NCBI GenBank assembly: GCA_021107435.1
Contig: JAIOSV010000096.1
Coordinates: 1 to 64,000, forward strand
Direction of reading: 5' to 3'
DNA length: 64,000 nucleotides
Origin: Candidatus Sabulitectum sp.
GTDB taxonomy: Bacteria > Fermentibacterota > Fermentibacteria > Fermentibacterales > JCC-6
Part shown: positions 35,491 through 44,597 of the stretch, piece after piece
How the letters are laid out: every line of letters starts with the position of its first letter
Numbering within the stretch: position 1 is the first letter of the stretch
Notes under the pieces: model-generated
Database searches by the model: none
What the model saw: the letters and a program-made list of their open reading frames with translations, nothing else
What the model was told of the DNA's origin: nothing
Position numbers and translations under genes: made by a program

Positions 35491-36375
35491 TCAATCCTGC
35501 TTCAGCCAGTAATTCACTATGGAAACAAGGGTTGAACGGAATGGTATCAATGGTTCCCATCCCAGCGCAGATTGAACCCTGGAGATATCAGCGTATATGC
35601 ATTCCACCATTGGGTTGTGTTCAGAATTTACCTCTACAGGTACCTGCATCTCCAATATATCCTGAAAAGTATCTACCACTTCCGTTCCTGACCTGGGGAT
35701 ACCCGTTCCCAGGTTGAATTTTCCTGAAATTCTCTGAGCTGCCATCTGGACCATAGCTTCTGCCACATCATTCACATCGATCAGATCTCTCAGAGTGTGT
35801 AGCGGACCGGTTTGCAGTGGAGGGCGTATCTTTCCCCGAGAGATTCCAACCAGTTTTTGTGCCACGGCAGAGGTCATCATACCGGGGGATTGTTCCGCTC
35901 CGAAAAGGTTGAAAATTCTGGCGGAAGCAAGGGGAATATCACGAAGAGAGCATATTTCTTCTGCGATTTTTTCTTTTTTCAGCATGGTTTTTCCGTAATC
36001 TGTAATCGGAACAGCAGGGTCATCGTCATGTATACAGCCATCAGGATCCCGGGGAATTCCATAAACAGCACAGGAACTGGCCAGAACAACACATTCAGAA
36101 TTTCCCTGAAGGGCATTAAGCAGGTTGGTAGTACCCCGAACATTAACGCGGGTCATGTCCCGGTAATTTCCCCTGATACCGGCAAGATGTATGACAGCAT
36201 CAAAGTGTATGCCACTGAGTACTTCAGAAACTTCGTTTTCCTTTGAAAGGTCGCATTTTAAAATACAGTGATCCCCGACCAGATCAAGGCCAAGAACTTC
36301 GTTTCCCATTGCAGAGGCGATGCTGGCAATTCTTCTTCCCAGAAAGCCAGCAGCTCCGGTCACAAGAATTTTCAT
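35491..36375 (-). CDS. NAD-dependent epimerase/dehydratase (GalE-like) with altered YxxxK
   Basis: 294 residues. Rossmann motif GAAGFLGRRIAS (residues 7-18), VIHLAGIRGN, LASSCAVYG and ARIFNLFG are standard for extended SDR sugar epimerases. The catalytic tyrosine segment reads TDYGKTMLKKEK, so the position four after Tyr is Met and not Lys; Lys occurs at +2 and +6. Either a neighbouring Lys substitutes or activity is altered. The ATG overlaps the stop of the nucleotidyltransferase gene by 4 nt. A fragment of a sister copy lies at 32765. Confidence 0.85.
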   Translation of the reverse strand: MKILVTGAAGFLGRRIASIASAMGNEVLGLDLVGDHCILKCDLSKENEVSEVLSGIHFDAVIHLAGIRGNYRDMTRVNVRGTTNLLNALQGNSECVVLASSCAVYGIPRDPDGCIHDDDPAVPITDYGKTMLKKEKIAEEICSLRDIPLASARIFNLFGAEQSPGMMTSAVAQKLVGISRGKIRPPLQTGPLHTLRDLIDVNDVAEAMVQMAAQRISGKFNLGTGIPRSGTEVVDTFQDILEMQVPVEVNSEHNPMVECIYADISRVQSALGWEPLIPFRSTLVSIVNYWLKQD

Positions 36376-37100
36376 TCAATTTCCCGAAGATACACAGATG
36401 GATCTGCGGTGAATTCTTCCTGTGCAACAGCGTAATCCTCAGGATTCCCAATATCAAGCCAGTGAGCTTCGCTGAACTCGCATTCAACAAGTTCTCCGGC
36501 ATTGCCAAGGATTTGTACAAGGTCGGGGAAATCCATTTTCTCACCTTTTGGGATGAATCCAAGAGCTTTTTTTGAATAGGCGTAGATTCCCATGCTTACA
36601 TCGTAGTCATAAGATGGTTTTTCCATGTATCCGGTAACTTTCCGGCCGTCATGTTTTACCACACCCAGTTGAAGCTTTATTTTTTTGCAGTGCATGGCAA
36701 TGGTCAGAGTTGCTCCGGAACTGACATGATTATCGTACAATCTACTGAAGTTGAGAGTGGTGAACAGGTCTCCATTCAGTACCAGAAAGTGTTCGGGAAG
36801 GTTGTCAATCAGTCTAAGGGGGGCTGCGGTTCCAAGTGGAGAAGATTCTTTGATCCAGGTGAAGGTGATGCCTCTCTTTTTCAGCGGATGGTCATGAAAG
36901 TAAGCTCTGAGCAGTTCACTAAGGTAACCGGTTAAGAAGATCAGTTCATTGAAACCGTGCGCTACCAGTTGTTGTGCCAGAATTTCCACAACAGGATGTT
37001 GTCCCAGAGGGACCAGAGGTTTCGGGAATATTGCGGTGTATGGTGCAAGTCTTGTGCCTTTGCCTCCCGCAAGAATCACGGCAACACGTCTTTCTGTCAT
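36372..37100 (-). CDS. Sugar-1-phosphate nucleotidyltransferase
   Basis: 242 residues, one nucleotidyltransferase domain. Motif VILAGGKGTRLAPYT (residues 8-22), the lysine segment FPKPLVPLG, and LNGDLFTTL with the metal Asp. This family activates sugar-1-phosphates to NDP-sugars (mannose-1-P guanylyltransferase-like). There is no C-terminal hexapeptide-repeat domain. It is the second gene of the minus-strand cluster and supplies activated sugar for the downstream enzymes. Confidence 0.9.
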   Translation of the reverse strand: MTERRVAVILAGGKGTRLAPYTAIFPKPLVPLGQHPVVEILAQQLVAHGFNELIFLTGYLSELLRAYFHDHPLKKRGITFTWIKESSPLGTAAPLRLIDNLPEHFLVLNGDLFTTLNFSRLYDNHVSSGATLTIAMHCKKIKLQLGVVKHDGRKVTGYMEKPSYDYDVSMGIYAYSKKALGFIPKGEKMDFPDLVQILGNAGELVECEFSEAHWLDIGNPEDYAVAQEEFTADPSVYLREIE

Positions 37101-37120
37101 ACATGGTACCCCTTTACAGG

Positions 37121-37843
37121 CTAGCGACGAAATATTTTTCTTCTAAGTAGATACTGGAACATTTCAATAAGGATGTTTATAATAACTGAAGGCTTGTCAA
37201 GCGATGACTCTCCGTGTGTTCTAGGAGTGTAGACAAATCCGAGTTCGTAAATCTCAGTCTCTGTGCGGCGGATTTCTGCCACCAGTTCGGCATCGTAAAA
37301 GCAGCCGTCCGCCCGCAGTTTTAGCTTTTTCAGGAGATGCCGTGAGACGACTTTCATTGAAAAATTTACATCTTTGACATTGAGTCTGAAAAAAAACTGT
37401 ATTATGCCGTTATAGACCGAACTGAATAATTTTCTCTTGAAACTCTCCCGTTCACCAATGCGGTAGCCGATCACAACATCGTGGGAGCCCAGAAGAGGAA
37501 TGATTTTTCCGATTTCTCCCACATCAAAAGGCTCATCACCATCAATGTAGAGAATATAGTCCATGGTTGAATTGGCAAATCCCAGCCTGATAGCACTTCC
37601 CAGCCCTTCCCTGTTTATCTGATGAATAATACGGATGTGGGAGTCGGATGCAGCCAGTTTATCAGCAATATCCGCAGTGAGATCAGTGCTTCCACTTTCA
37701 ATAATAAGTATTTCGTAATCGTCGAAACCGTTTGCAAGCACTCTCATTAGTGTTGTAACGGCATTTTCCACATTGTTTTCTTCGTTGTAAACTGGAACAA
37801 CTGCGGAAATTGTAGGTGCTGCAGTTCCGTGATCAGCAGTCAT
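37121..37843 (-). CDS. Family 2 glycosyltransferase
   Basis: 240 residues. GT2 start SAVVPVYNEENNVENAV (about residues 13-29), IIESGSTDLT, and YILYIDGDEPFD holding the DxD metal site. Resembles dolichol-phosphate mannosyltransferase-like enzymes. A basic, hydrophobic C-terminal helix (IEMFQYLLRRKIFRR) may bind the membrane; no true membrane segment. First gene of the sugar cluster, 20 nt before the nucleotidyltransferase. The 239-bp gap upstream to 38082 shows no gene. Confidence 0.9.
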   Translation of the reverse strand: MTADHGTAAPTISAVVPVYNEENNVENAVTTLMRVLANGFDDYEILIIESGSTDLTADIADKLAASDSHIRIIHQINREGLGSAIRLGFANSTMDYILYIDGDEPFDVGEIGKIIPLLGSHDVVIGYRIGERESFKRKLFSSVYNGIIQFFFRLNVKDVNFSMKVVSRHLLKKLKLRADGCFYDAELVAEIRRTETEIYELGFVYTPRTHGESSLDKPSVIINILIEMFQYLLRRKIFRR

Positions 37844-38041
37844 AAGAGAATTCCCCCACTAAGCATGTAGTATCTGATTTAACCCCTGGGTGAAAAGACA
37901 CCGACACATTTTACCCGATGATACCTGACGCTGCAATATAATGAAATACCCGCAGGTAATTCTTGACTGTTTCTGTCTTGATTGAACGGTTGTCCGGTAA
38001 GATCAGGTTGCCGCTTGATGCTTTTGACATGTAAACAAATG

Positions 38042-38047
38042 TATACT
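38042..38047 (+). promoter_or_regulatory. Candidate -10 element for the dinB operon
   Basis: TATACT at 38042-38047 lies 35 nt before the DUF6504 start. A TTGACA at 38024-38029 is only 12 nt away, too close for a normal promoter; no clear LexA box was seen. Confidence 0.3.
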
Positions 38048-38082
38048 ATTTTACCTTTGGAGAAAGATGCCGGAGGTAAATT

Positions 38083-38334
38083 TTGCAGGAACTGGGCGAG
38101 CGGATAGAGATGATTTGCCACTTCGCAGGCGGCAGTGTGACTCCCTGCAGGTTCCGCTGGCAGAATAGTATTTATCATGTGGTACGGGTTTCCTCCTCAT
38201 GGGAGAGTCGCAGAGGTACTGTGAAGTTTTATCACTATGTGGTTCGCACATCCGATGACGATGTGTATGAGATTCATCTCAATACCGAGACCATGGGCTG
38301 GATTATAGACTGTGAGTATTCCCATGGGGCCTGA
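38083..38334 (+). CDS. DUF6504-like small protein
   Basis: 83 residues, TTG start with CGGAGG 6 nt upstream. The pattern GGSVTPCRFRWQNSIYHVVRV, then W and a C-terminal YEIHLNTETMGWIIDCEY, fits DUF6504, a family usually encoded next to Y-family polymerases (ImuB or DinB). Overlaps dinB by 23 nt, so the pair is co-translated. A role in mutagenic repair is inferred from this context only. Confidence 0.7.
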   Translation: MQELGERIEMICHFAGGSVTPCRFRWQNSIYHVVRVSSSWESRRGTVKFYHYVVRTSDDDVYEIHLNTETMGWIIDCEYSHGA

Positions 38335-39478
38335 CCGCAGAATACTTCACATGGACATGGATGCCTACTTTGCTTCAGTTGAGTTGCTGGGGCGGGAAGA
38401 ACTTCTTGGCAGACCTGTGATAGTAGGTGGCGATCCCGGCTTCCGCTCGGTGGTAACCTCCTGCACATACGAGGCCCGGAAGTACGGAGTACACGCCGGA
38501 ATGTCTATGACACGGGCTCTGAATCTGGTTCCCCATGCGGTTATCCTCTCAGGCAGCTTTGCACGTTACAAAACATACAGCAATCGTATTATTGAGGTGC
38601 TTCTTTCGTTTACTCCCAGGGTACAGGCTACCAGTATAGACGAGGCTTTCATGGATATCACCGGCACCTCCGGCGGGATCGTTGACCGGGCCCGGGAGGT
38701 ACAGGAAGCGGTCTATGATGCTACTTCTCTGTGGTGTACTGTGGGCTGCGGCCCCAACAGGCTTCTGGCAAAGATGGCATCAAACCTGTACAAACCCAGA
38801 GGAACAGGACTGCTTATGCCCGATGATATTGTTGATCTTCCGGCAGGTGCTATCTGGGGAATTGGCTCCGGTACTGCCGATAAACTTGGAATGTTCGGCA
38901 TTGATACCATCGGGAAACTTCGCGATCTTACCCGGGGAACCCTGAAGTCTATTCTCGGCTGCAGTGGAGAAGAGATATACAGGTATGCCCGTGGTATAGA
39001 TGACCAACCCGTGAGGTATTTCGGACACAAAACTGCTCCAAAGTCCATGGGGCACGAGCACACATTCAGCAGTGATGTATCTGCTCCGGAAGAGTACATG
39101 CCCGCCCTTGCCATGGTGTGTCAGAAAACCGGATGCCGTCTTCGGGAAGGGGGATGGCTTGGAAGCGTGGTGATGTTGAAGTATCGCCTCCGGAACATGA
39201 AAAGGGTAACCCGGCGCAGAATACTTTCATCTCCTACAGATCAGGATCAGACCATACTGGCTGCCGCGGAAGGAATGGCCGAACAGCACATAGATGAGCC
39301 AATACGCCTTATCGGCGTGTCCGTCAGTCACTTTGTCCTATCGGAAACTGCTCAGCTTTCCTTTTTCCCGGAAAAGACAGTGGAACTGAACAAGGCTGCC
39401 GACAAGGTAAGGAATCGCTATGGAGACAGGGCCATAGTCAGTGCCCGGTCGCTGGAGTACGTTCAGGGGAAACGGTAA
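38312..39478 (+). CDS. dinB: DNA polymerase IV (Y-family)
   Basis: 388 residues, GTG start at 38312 (an ATG four codons later is an alternative). Catalytic motifs: MDMDAYFASVE (first metal Asp), VTSCTYEARKYGVHAGM (fingers) and TSIDEAFMDIT (Asp-Glu metal pair). A helix-hairpin-helix thumb reads GIGSGTADKLGMFGI, and the little-finger domain runs to about residue 345. The C-terminus ends without a recognisable beta-clamp peptide beyond AQLSFFP, which does fit a QLSFF-type clamp-binding motif. Error-prone translesion polymerase. Confidence 0.95.
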   Translation: MSIPMGPDRRILHMDMDAYFASVELLGREELLGRPVIVGGDPGFRSVVTSCTYEARKYGVHAGMSMTRALNLVPHAVILSGSFARYKTYSNRIIEVLLSFTPRVQATSIDEAFMDITGTSGGIVDRAREVQEAVYDATSLWCTVGCGPNRLLAKMASNLYKPRGTGLLMPDDIVDLPAGAIWGIGSGTADKLGMFGIDTIGKLRDLTRGTLKSILGCSGEEIYRYARGIDDQPVRYFGHKTAPKSMGHEHTFSSDVSAPEEYMPALAMVCQKTGCRLREGGWLGSVVMLKYRLRNMKRVTRRRILSSPTDQDQTILAAAEGMAEQHIDEPIRLIGVSVSHFVLSETAQLSFFPEKTVELNKAADKVRNRYGDRAIVSARSLEYVQGKR

Positions 39479-39480
39479 TC

Positions 39481-40308
39481 ATGGATCTGTTTGAAACAAA
39501 TGCGGAAGAAAAGAAGTTACCAGGGGAAGCCGGACTGTTTCTGGGAACATCGGGCTACAGCTTCCCTGACTGGCTGAATGTATTCTATCCGTCACGCATT
39601 GCAAAGAAAGACTGGCTCGGGTATTATGCTCTTAAGTTCAACTCGGTTGAGATCAATTCCACCTACTACAGAATACTCTCCGACAGTTCCACCGGAAAAA
39701 TGACGGATTCCGTTCCCGGCGGTTTTTCCTTTTCTGTAAAGCTTCACTCCTCCATGACCCACTCCATGGATGCGAATAAAGATGACTGGATCGCTTTCCA
39801 CCGGATGCTTTCACCTTTCATCCTGTCAGGCAAAATGGGAATGATTCTTGCTCAGTTCCCGTGGTCATTTCCGCTTGAAGAGGCATCATTCAACTATCTT
39901 GCCATCCTCCGTGAAAATCTCAAGGGCAGAAAGACAGTCGTTGAATTCAGGCATGACAAATGGTACACCCCGGAGCCTCTGAAACGGGTGCGTGAAATGG
40001 ATTTCATTCCGGTGTCAGTTGATCTGCCCGGTCTGCAGGGGCTGCCGGAGACAGGCCTGCTTGCCGGTGATAATGCTGTTTACCTGAGGCTCCACGGAAG
40101 AAACTCCGGCAAGTGGTGGGGGAACATGCAGGAGAGATATGACTATCTTTATTCAGTCAGGGAAATGGCAACATGGGCTGACAAGCTCAGAAGCCTGTCA
40201 AAGGATGTGAAGAGGTGCTATGTTTTCTTCAACAATTGTCACATGGGAAAAGCGGCTCTTAATGCCAGGGACATGGAAAAACTCCTTGCCGGGAGTACCG
40301 GAGGCTGA
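39481..40308 (+). CDS. DUF72 (YecE-like) protein
   Basis: 275 residues. The TIM-barrel family is marked by LGTSGYSFPDWLNVFYP (residues 22-38), FNSVEINSTYYR, FSVKLHSSMTH and YLRLHGRN near the C-terminus. Biochemical role unknown; often linked to DNA-repair genes. Starts 2 nt after dinB, so it is in the same operon. Confidence 0.9.
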   Translation: MDLFETNAEEKKLPGEAGLFLGTSGYSFPDWLNVFYPSRIAKKDWLGYYALKFNSVEINSTYYRILSDSSTGKMTDSVPGGFSFSVKLHSSMTHSMDANKDDWIAFHRMLSPFILSGKMGMILAQFPWSFPLEEASFNYLAILRENLKGRKTVVEFRHDKWYTPEPLKRVREMDFIPVSVDLPGLQGLPETGLLAGDNAVYLRLHGRNSGKWWGNMQERYDYLYSVREMATWADKLRSLSKDVKRCYVFFNNCHMGKAALNARDMEKLLAGSTGG

Positions 40309-40311
40309 TCT

Positions 40312-41247
40312 ATGAAAAAAATAGTTGTATTTGCAATTCTTGCTCTCCTCATTTCCGCCTGTGATTCCACAGGACCATCCATCAACAGCGAATTTCCAGC
40401 ATTCATGCTTCAGTGCGTGAATACCGGTGGTCCCCCCACAGCATGTGATTTCCTTGGAGGAAGCGGAGACGGTCTGGCCGCCGCCGGAACCTACCTGTAT
40501 TTTATAGACAGGGATGCCGGTTACGTAAAGGCTGAGGTGGCGCTTGGCGTACCGGTTACCGATGTGGGCAGTTCTCCCGAGGGCGGTTACGGTCTGGCTC
40601 TTGGCGGTAATGTTCTTTATGTGATTTCCAACGATATCTACACCGTTCACCAGCAGGTTCTTCTCTCCGAGGTGGGCAGTTTCATAATTCCCCGTCCTTC
40701 TTCCACAGTGATCTTTGTGCTGTGCGCCGACGGCACTCTGATCAAGGTGGAGACTGTTGGCTGGACCATCACCAAGTCAGGCCCTACAAACGCAACCGAT
40801 CCGGTGGCTGCTGCTCTTGGAACCAGTGGAGACTATATCTTTATAGCCGACAGTGATGGCAAGGTGTACAAGATATCCACCAGTGATTTTTCTACAGTGG
40901 CGGAAACAACTGTAGACGGTGGAGTGAACGGAATGTGCTCAACAGTGCTGGGTGAGGTATTTGTTTCTCCTGAGGGGAAAAGCGAGGTCTGGGCCATTGA
41001 CTGCGGAACCGGTCAGCATTCAAGAACCTTCAGTGTTCCCTACCCGGCAACCGCTCTTGCTGTTACAAGCAGCGGCAAGTACTTCTACGCCACAGTTCCG
41101 GGCCATGGATTCGCAGTAGTGAACACAGTGGACAACACTGTTGAAGCTGTGATAAGCAGTTATGGAGATCCGGTGGACATGGCAATAAACAACCAGACCA
41201 CCAGAGCTCTGCTCTGTACTTCAGATCTTTTTGTTCTGGAACGGTAA
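40312..41247 (+). CDS. YVTN-type beta-propeller lipoprotein
   Basis: 311 residues. Lipobox LISAC with Cys17. The mature protein has repeating strands typical of YVTN/SMP-like propellers (DYIFIADSDGKVYKIST, GKYFYATVPGHGFAVVNTVDNTVEAVI). Function unknown, likely envelope-bound. It starts 3 nt after the DUF72 gene. Its stop and that of the convergent prepilin peptidase lie inside one palindrome, TAAGCCGGCTTA (41245-41256). Confidence 0.82.
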   Translation: MKKIVVFAILALLISACDSTGPSINSEFPAFMLQCVNTGGPPTACDFLGGSGDGLAAAGTYLYFIDRDAGYVKAEVALGVPVTDVGSSPEGGYGLALGGNVLYVISNDIYTVHQQVLLSEVGSFIIPRPSSTVIFVLCADGTLIKVETVGWTITKSGPTNATDPVAAALGTSGDYIFIADSDGKVYKISTSDFSTVAETTVDGGVNGMCSTVLGEVFVSPEGKSEVWAIDCGTGQHSRTFSVPYPATALAVTSSGKYFYATVPGHGFAVVNTVDNTVEAVISSYGDPVDMAINNQTTRALLCTSDLFVLER

Positions 41248-41253
41248 GCCGGC

Positions 41254-42120
41254 TTAGCCCAGAAGGTTCATGTAGGCATTCCAGAGGGGTTTTCCGAAGA
41301 AAAGAGCCAGCACTGCTCCGGCTGCCATGAACGGGCCGAAGGGAATGGGTGTATTCCGCTTTTTACCGCCGAATGCCATCATTGCTCCGCCTGAAACTGC
41401 TCCCAGAATAAAAGCCGCGAAAAAAGCGATAACAGTTGAAGCCGGGCCCAGAAATGCTCCAATGCAGGCCGCGAGCTTGATGTCGCCCCAGCCCATCCCA
41501 CCCTGAAATTCATCCTCTTCATCCTCAAAACCTTCAGGTGCTTCTGTTCGGATGTTTCTTTTCTTCAGATACATTGATGCTCCGGTTCTGATAAGAAGAA
41601 AGAATACCGCGCCAGCTGCAGCAGTGATAAGGGAAGTGAGTATCCCCGGACTTCCGGGCAGCAGGGCAAGCAGTATTCCAGCGACAGTTCCGCCTATACT
41701 TACCTCATCAAGAATTATGAACTGCTCAAGATCGGTTCTTACAACCACCACCATCAGGGAAATCAGTACAGCAAAACTGACAAAGGAAAGAGAGTAACCG
41801 GTCTGCAGAGCTGCCAGTGTAAAGAGAATTCCCGTTATCAGCTCGGTAACGGGGTATCTGACTGAAATAGTCATGGAGCAGTTTCTGCATTTCCCCCGAA
41901 GAAGCAGGTAGCTCAGTACGGGAATGTTGTCAATCGGTTCTATTTCCTTCCCGCACCCCGGACAGGCGCTTGGTGGGGAAACAATGGATTTTCCAAGAGG
42001 AACCCGCCAGATAACCACGTTAAGAAAGCTGCCGATGCATAGTCCGAATAGACCTGCGAATACAGTGAAGATGCTGTCAATACTGATGATAGAAAACCTT
42101 TCCTGAAAAGAGGCTTGCAC
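41254..42120 (-). CDS. pilD: Prepilin peptidase (A24 family)
   Basis: 288 residues, GTG start. An N-terminal cytoplasmic Cys tetrad (CPGC, CRNC, about residues 50-85) follows the [14 protein letters not shown] helix typical of bifunctional PilD/GspO. The two catalytic aspartates are visible in [13 protein letters not shown] and [11 protein letters not shown] (G-x-GD motif). About seven hydrophobic helices. It cleaves and often N-methylates type IV pilin or type II secretion pseudopilin precursors. No pilus genes are in the window. The start region overlaps the porin promoter candidate. Confidence 0.93.
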   Translation of the reverse strand: MQASFQERFSIISIDSIFTVFAGLFGLCIGSFLNVVIWRVPLGKSIVSPPSACPGCGKEIEPIDNIPVLSYLLLRGKCRNCSMTISVRYPVTELITGILFTLAALQTGYSLSFVSFAVLISLMVVVVRTDLEQFIILDEVSIGGTVAGILLALLPGSPGILTSLITAAAGAVFFLLIRTGASMYLKKRNIRTEAPEGFEDEEDEFQGGMGWGDIKLAACIGAFLGPASTVIAFFAAFILGAVSGGAMMAFGGKKRNTPIPFGPFMAAGAVLALFFGKPLWNAYMNLLG

Positions 42121-42144
42121 AAATCCTTACCGGAGAAGTATAAT
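42115..42144 (+). promoter_or_regulatory. Candidate promoter of the porin gene
   Basis: TTGCAC (42115-42120) and a perfect TATAAT (42139-42144) are 18 nt apart, 70 nt upstream of the porin ATG, leaving a leader of about 60 nt. This fits a strongly expressed gene. Confidence 0.55.
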
Positions 42145-42214
42145 TCCACCTGACACTGACCGGAAGATATGGTTTTTTCGGTCAACAACCTTGAAAACAA
42201 AAGGGGTGTATTTA

Positions 42215-43309
42215 ATGAAAAGAGCTCTTATAGTTCTTGCAGTTATCGCTCTTGTTGCCTCAGCCGGCGACATGATCAGCGGTGGATCAGACCTTACAAA
42301 GTTTACAGGATACGGTACTTTCCGCTGGACCAGTTACGGTATTGAGGGAGCCAACCCTGAGAACCAGTTCTCCGATTTCATCTGGATGGCCTGGCTTCCC
42401 AAGATCAATGACTCTGTGGATTTCTGCTTCAGTGCAGCACACACCACAACATCATCCGACATCAATATCGATTTTGATCAGATGTATCTTAACATGAAGG
42501 TCACCGACTGCCTCAGCCTTCGCGGCGGTCAGTTCAAGGTTCCCTTCGGCTATGCCTACACCCGCAGCGGTGGATCCATGCTTTTCGCTGACAGATCATT
42601 CATGCTTGTCTCAACGGAGGATCCCGATCCTGATTCTCCTCCAGGTACAATGATCAATGATTTCTTCACATACGGCGGCAGAGACATTGGTGCTATGCTG
42701 ACAGTCGAGTTTGCTCCTGTGACAGTTGATCTTATGCTTTCCAACGGAACCGGTAACAATGCTGCTGCTGACACATCAATAAACAAGCAGTTCACAGCCA
42801 GACTTGCCGTTGAACCCACAGAGTGGCTTACAATAGGCGGTTCCATGGCTATGATCGGTCAGCCTGAAATGGGTGATGATGAGAGCGTGAGCAGCAATGG
42901 TATGGACTTCTTCGCAGTTGCCAATTATCCCGTTACCCCCACAGGTACACTCAACTTCGTTGGCGAGTATATGATGCTTGACGTTCCTGTAAACGATATA
43001 GAAGGTGTTGAACTGCACAACGGCGCACGCATGAGTGTTATGGCCGGTTACGACATGCAGCTCGACGGTGATGTTATCATGGCCATTCAGCCTGCAGTTC
43101 GTTACGACAGTGTTGATCCTATCACCGGATGGGAAGAGGAGGGTGGCGAAGAACCCGAGGACAACCTCTCAGCCATCGACTTCTGCGTTGGAATCGATCT
43201 GTTCAGCAACCTGAATACACTTCAGATAGGTGCCCGCAACTATGGCTTCGAGAACAGTGATATTGATGGCTATACTGACATCTATGCCAATTGGAGAATG
43301 AACTTCTAA
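42215..43309 (+). CDS. Outer-membrane porin (OprO/P-like)
   Basis: 364 residues from the ATG at 42215, with AAGGGG at 42201-42206; the upstream ATG at 42191 has no ribosome site. Signal peptide about 1-17. Alternating strands with the phosphate-selective-porin-like pattern LSLRGGQFKVPFGYAYTRSGG and FFTYGGRDIGAML; the last residues are NWRMNF, ending in the BAM-type terminal Phe. Promoter and a strong terminator flank it, so it is monocistronic and probably abundant. Substrate unknown. Confidence 0.85.
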   Translation: MKRALIVLAVIALVASAGDMISGGSDLTKFTGYGTFRWTSYGIEGANPENQFSDFIWMAWLPKINDSVDFCFSAAHTTTSSDINIDFDQMYLNMKVTDCLSLRGGQFKVPFGYAYTRSGGSMLFADRSFMLVSTEDPDPDSPPGTMINDFFTYGGRDIGAMLTVEFAPVTVDLMLSNGTGNNAAADTSINKQFTARLAVEPTEWLTIGGSMAMIGQPEMGDDESVSSNGMDFFAVANYPVTPTGTLNFVGEYMMLDVPVNDIEGVELHNGARMSVMAGYDMQLDGDVIMAIQPAVRYDSVDPITGWEEEGGEEPEDNLSAIDFCVGIDLFSNLNTLQIGARNYGFENSDIDGYTDIYANWRMNF

Positions 43310-43323
43310 GAAGTTTTTTAAAT

Positions 43324-43359
43324 AAAAAAGGCCGGCTCCTTTCGGGGGGCCGGTTTTTT
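43324..43359 (+). terminator. Intrinsic terminator of the porin gene
   Basis: An A-rich run leads into CCGGCTCC, a short loop and GGGGGCCGG, followed by TTTTTT; the stem has one G-U pair. A classical rho-independent structure 15 nt after the stop. Confidence 0.85.
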
Positions 43360-43392
43360 ATTATTCCTGTTTCTTTGGGTTCTGCTTTTGTG

Positions 43393-43398
43393 TATAAT
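43393..43398 (+). promoter_or_regulatory. Candidate -10 element for the zinc-ribbon gene
   Basis: A perfect TATAAT 48 nt before the ATG, directly after the porin terminator. No convincing -35 was found at normal spacing. Confidence 0.33.
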
Positions 43399-43445
43399 GC
43401 GCCTGTATATGAGTGGAGTAATTTCACAAAAAAGGAGGGAATGAT

Positions 43446-44597
43446 ATGCAGGAAGAGAACGTTACTCAGGAACCGGGAGTTCCGGAGATTCCAGGGGTGC
43501 CGGAAGTGCCGGAAACATCTGAAGCACAGTCGGAAGAGCAGGAAGAATCCACTGCTCCGGCTCATGACAGGGAACTCTCCTGTCAGAACTGCGGGGCTCC
43601 GCTTTCGTACATGGAGGGGGAGAATGTAATTACCTGCCCCTACTGCGGAACAACCACCATGCTCGCTGGTTATGACAACATCGTTAAAATCGACGGTCAT
43701 TCCATGCTGCCTATGCATGTGAATGAGAATGATGCCATCAGTACACTGATTACATGGCTTTCAAAGGGTTTTTTCCGGTCGAAGAGCTATGTGAGTACTG
43801 CAAAAGTTGCATCTGTAAAGGGGCTTATGCTTCCCTACTGGATAGTGAAGAGCAGCGCGTCCACTTCCTGGCACGGGAAGAAGAAGAGGACTAAAACTAC
43901 CGGAACCGGAGACAAAAAGAGAACCCAGACCTGGTGGGAGCCGGTAAGCGGTCGCTTCAGTGAGGATTTCACATGGCCGGAATATGCCAGAGAGAATCCG
44001 GAGGAGTTCTGGGGTATCGGGAATATTCAACCGGGAAAGAAATCCGTATTCCCCGACTGGGGCAAATTCTGGCTCAAGTTCGGTGGAAGTAAACAGAGTT
44101 CCAACAGGAACATGCTGGATGGGCAGATACCATTTGATATTGAAGCGGTGAAGAGCGCCGGTATGGCTGACGATCTGGTGAACGGACAGATAACCCAGGA
44201 GCGTGCTGAGGCTAATGCCAGAGGAAATATCAAAGAGCATCAGGCTAAAAAAGCTGAATCAAAAGCTGATGTGCTTTCGGATGTGGATACCACTGTGAAT
44301 GTAAACAAGGTCGATCTTGTTTATGTGCCCATGTGGGAAATGAAGTATTCCATGGACGGAAAAGAGTACAGCGCTCTTGTGGACGGAGCTAAAAAGGAAG
44401 TACTCAGTGCAGAGTACCCTGTTGGTAAGAAAGCAAAAATAACCATCTTCGATACAGTTCTTGGAATTCCAGCGATTATTGCCGGAGTTGTCGGATTCGG
44501 CGCGAATGGACCTGCCGGCGCGAAAATCGCCATGTTCATTCTTGTGGCGCTTATGCTGGCGTACAGCCTCAAGAAGGGCCTGGGCAGCAGGAACTGA
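43446..44597 (+). CDS. Zinc-ribbon membrane protein of unknown function
   Basis: 383 residues with a strong AAAGGAGGGA ribosome site. The first 40 residues are a Pro/Glu-rich linker (PGVPEIPGVPEVPE). A TFIIB-like zinc ribbon follows, with CQNC and CPYC pairs (about residues 44-66). The middle is charged, including a basic GKKKRTKTTGTGDKKRT stretch. One or two membrane helices lie near the end (about 338-378). I do not recognise a function; a cytoplasmic zinc ribbon tethered by C-terminal helices is what the sequence shows. The next gene overlaps by 1 nt. Confidence 0.75.
   Translation: MQEENVTQEPGVPEIPGVPEVPETSEAQSEEQEESTAPAHDRELSCQNCGAPLSYMEGENVITCPYCGTTTMLAGYDNIVKIDGHSMLPMHVNENDAISTLITWLSKGFFRSKSYVSTAKVASVKGLMLPYWIVKSSASTSWHGKKKRTKTTGTGDKKRTQTWWEPVSGRFSEDFTWPEYARENPEEFWGIGNIQPGKKSVFPDWGKFWLKFGGSKQSSNRNMLDGQIPFDIEAVKSAGMADDLVNGQITQERAEANARGNIKEHQAKKAESKADVLSDVDTTVNVNKVDLVYVPMWEMKYSMDGKEYSALVDGAKKEVLSAEYPVGKKAKITIFDTVLGIPAIIAGVVGFGANGPAGAKIAMFILVALMLAYSLKKGLGSRN

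Noticed and set aside
38024-38047. TTGACA plus TATACT as a standard promoter for the dinB operon.
   Set aside because: The spacing is only 12 nt, too short for sigma-70; only the -10-like element was kept, at low confidence.
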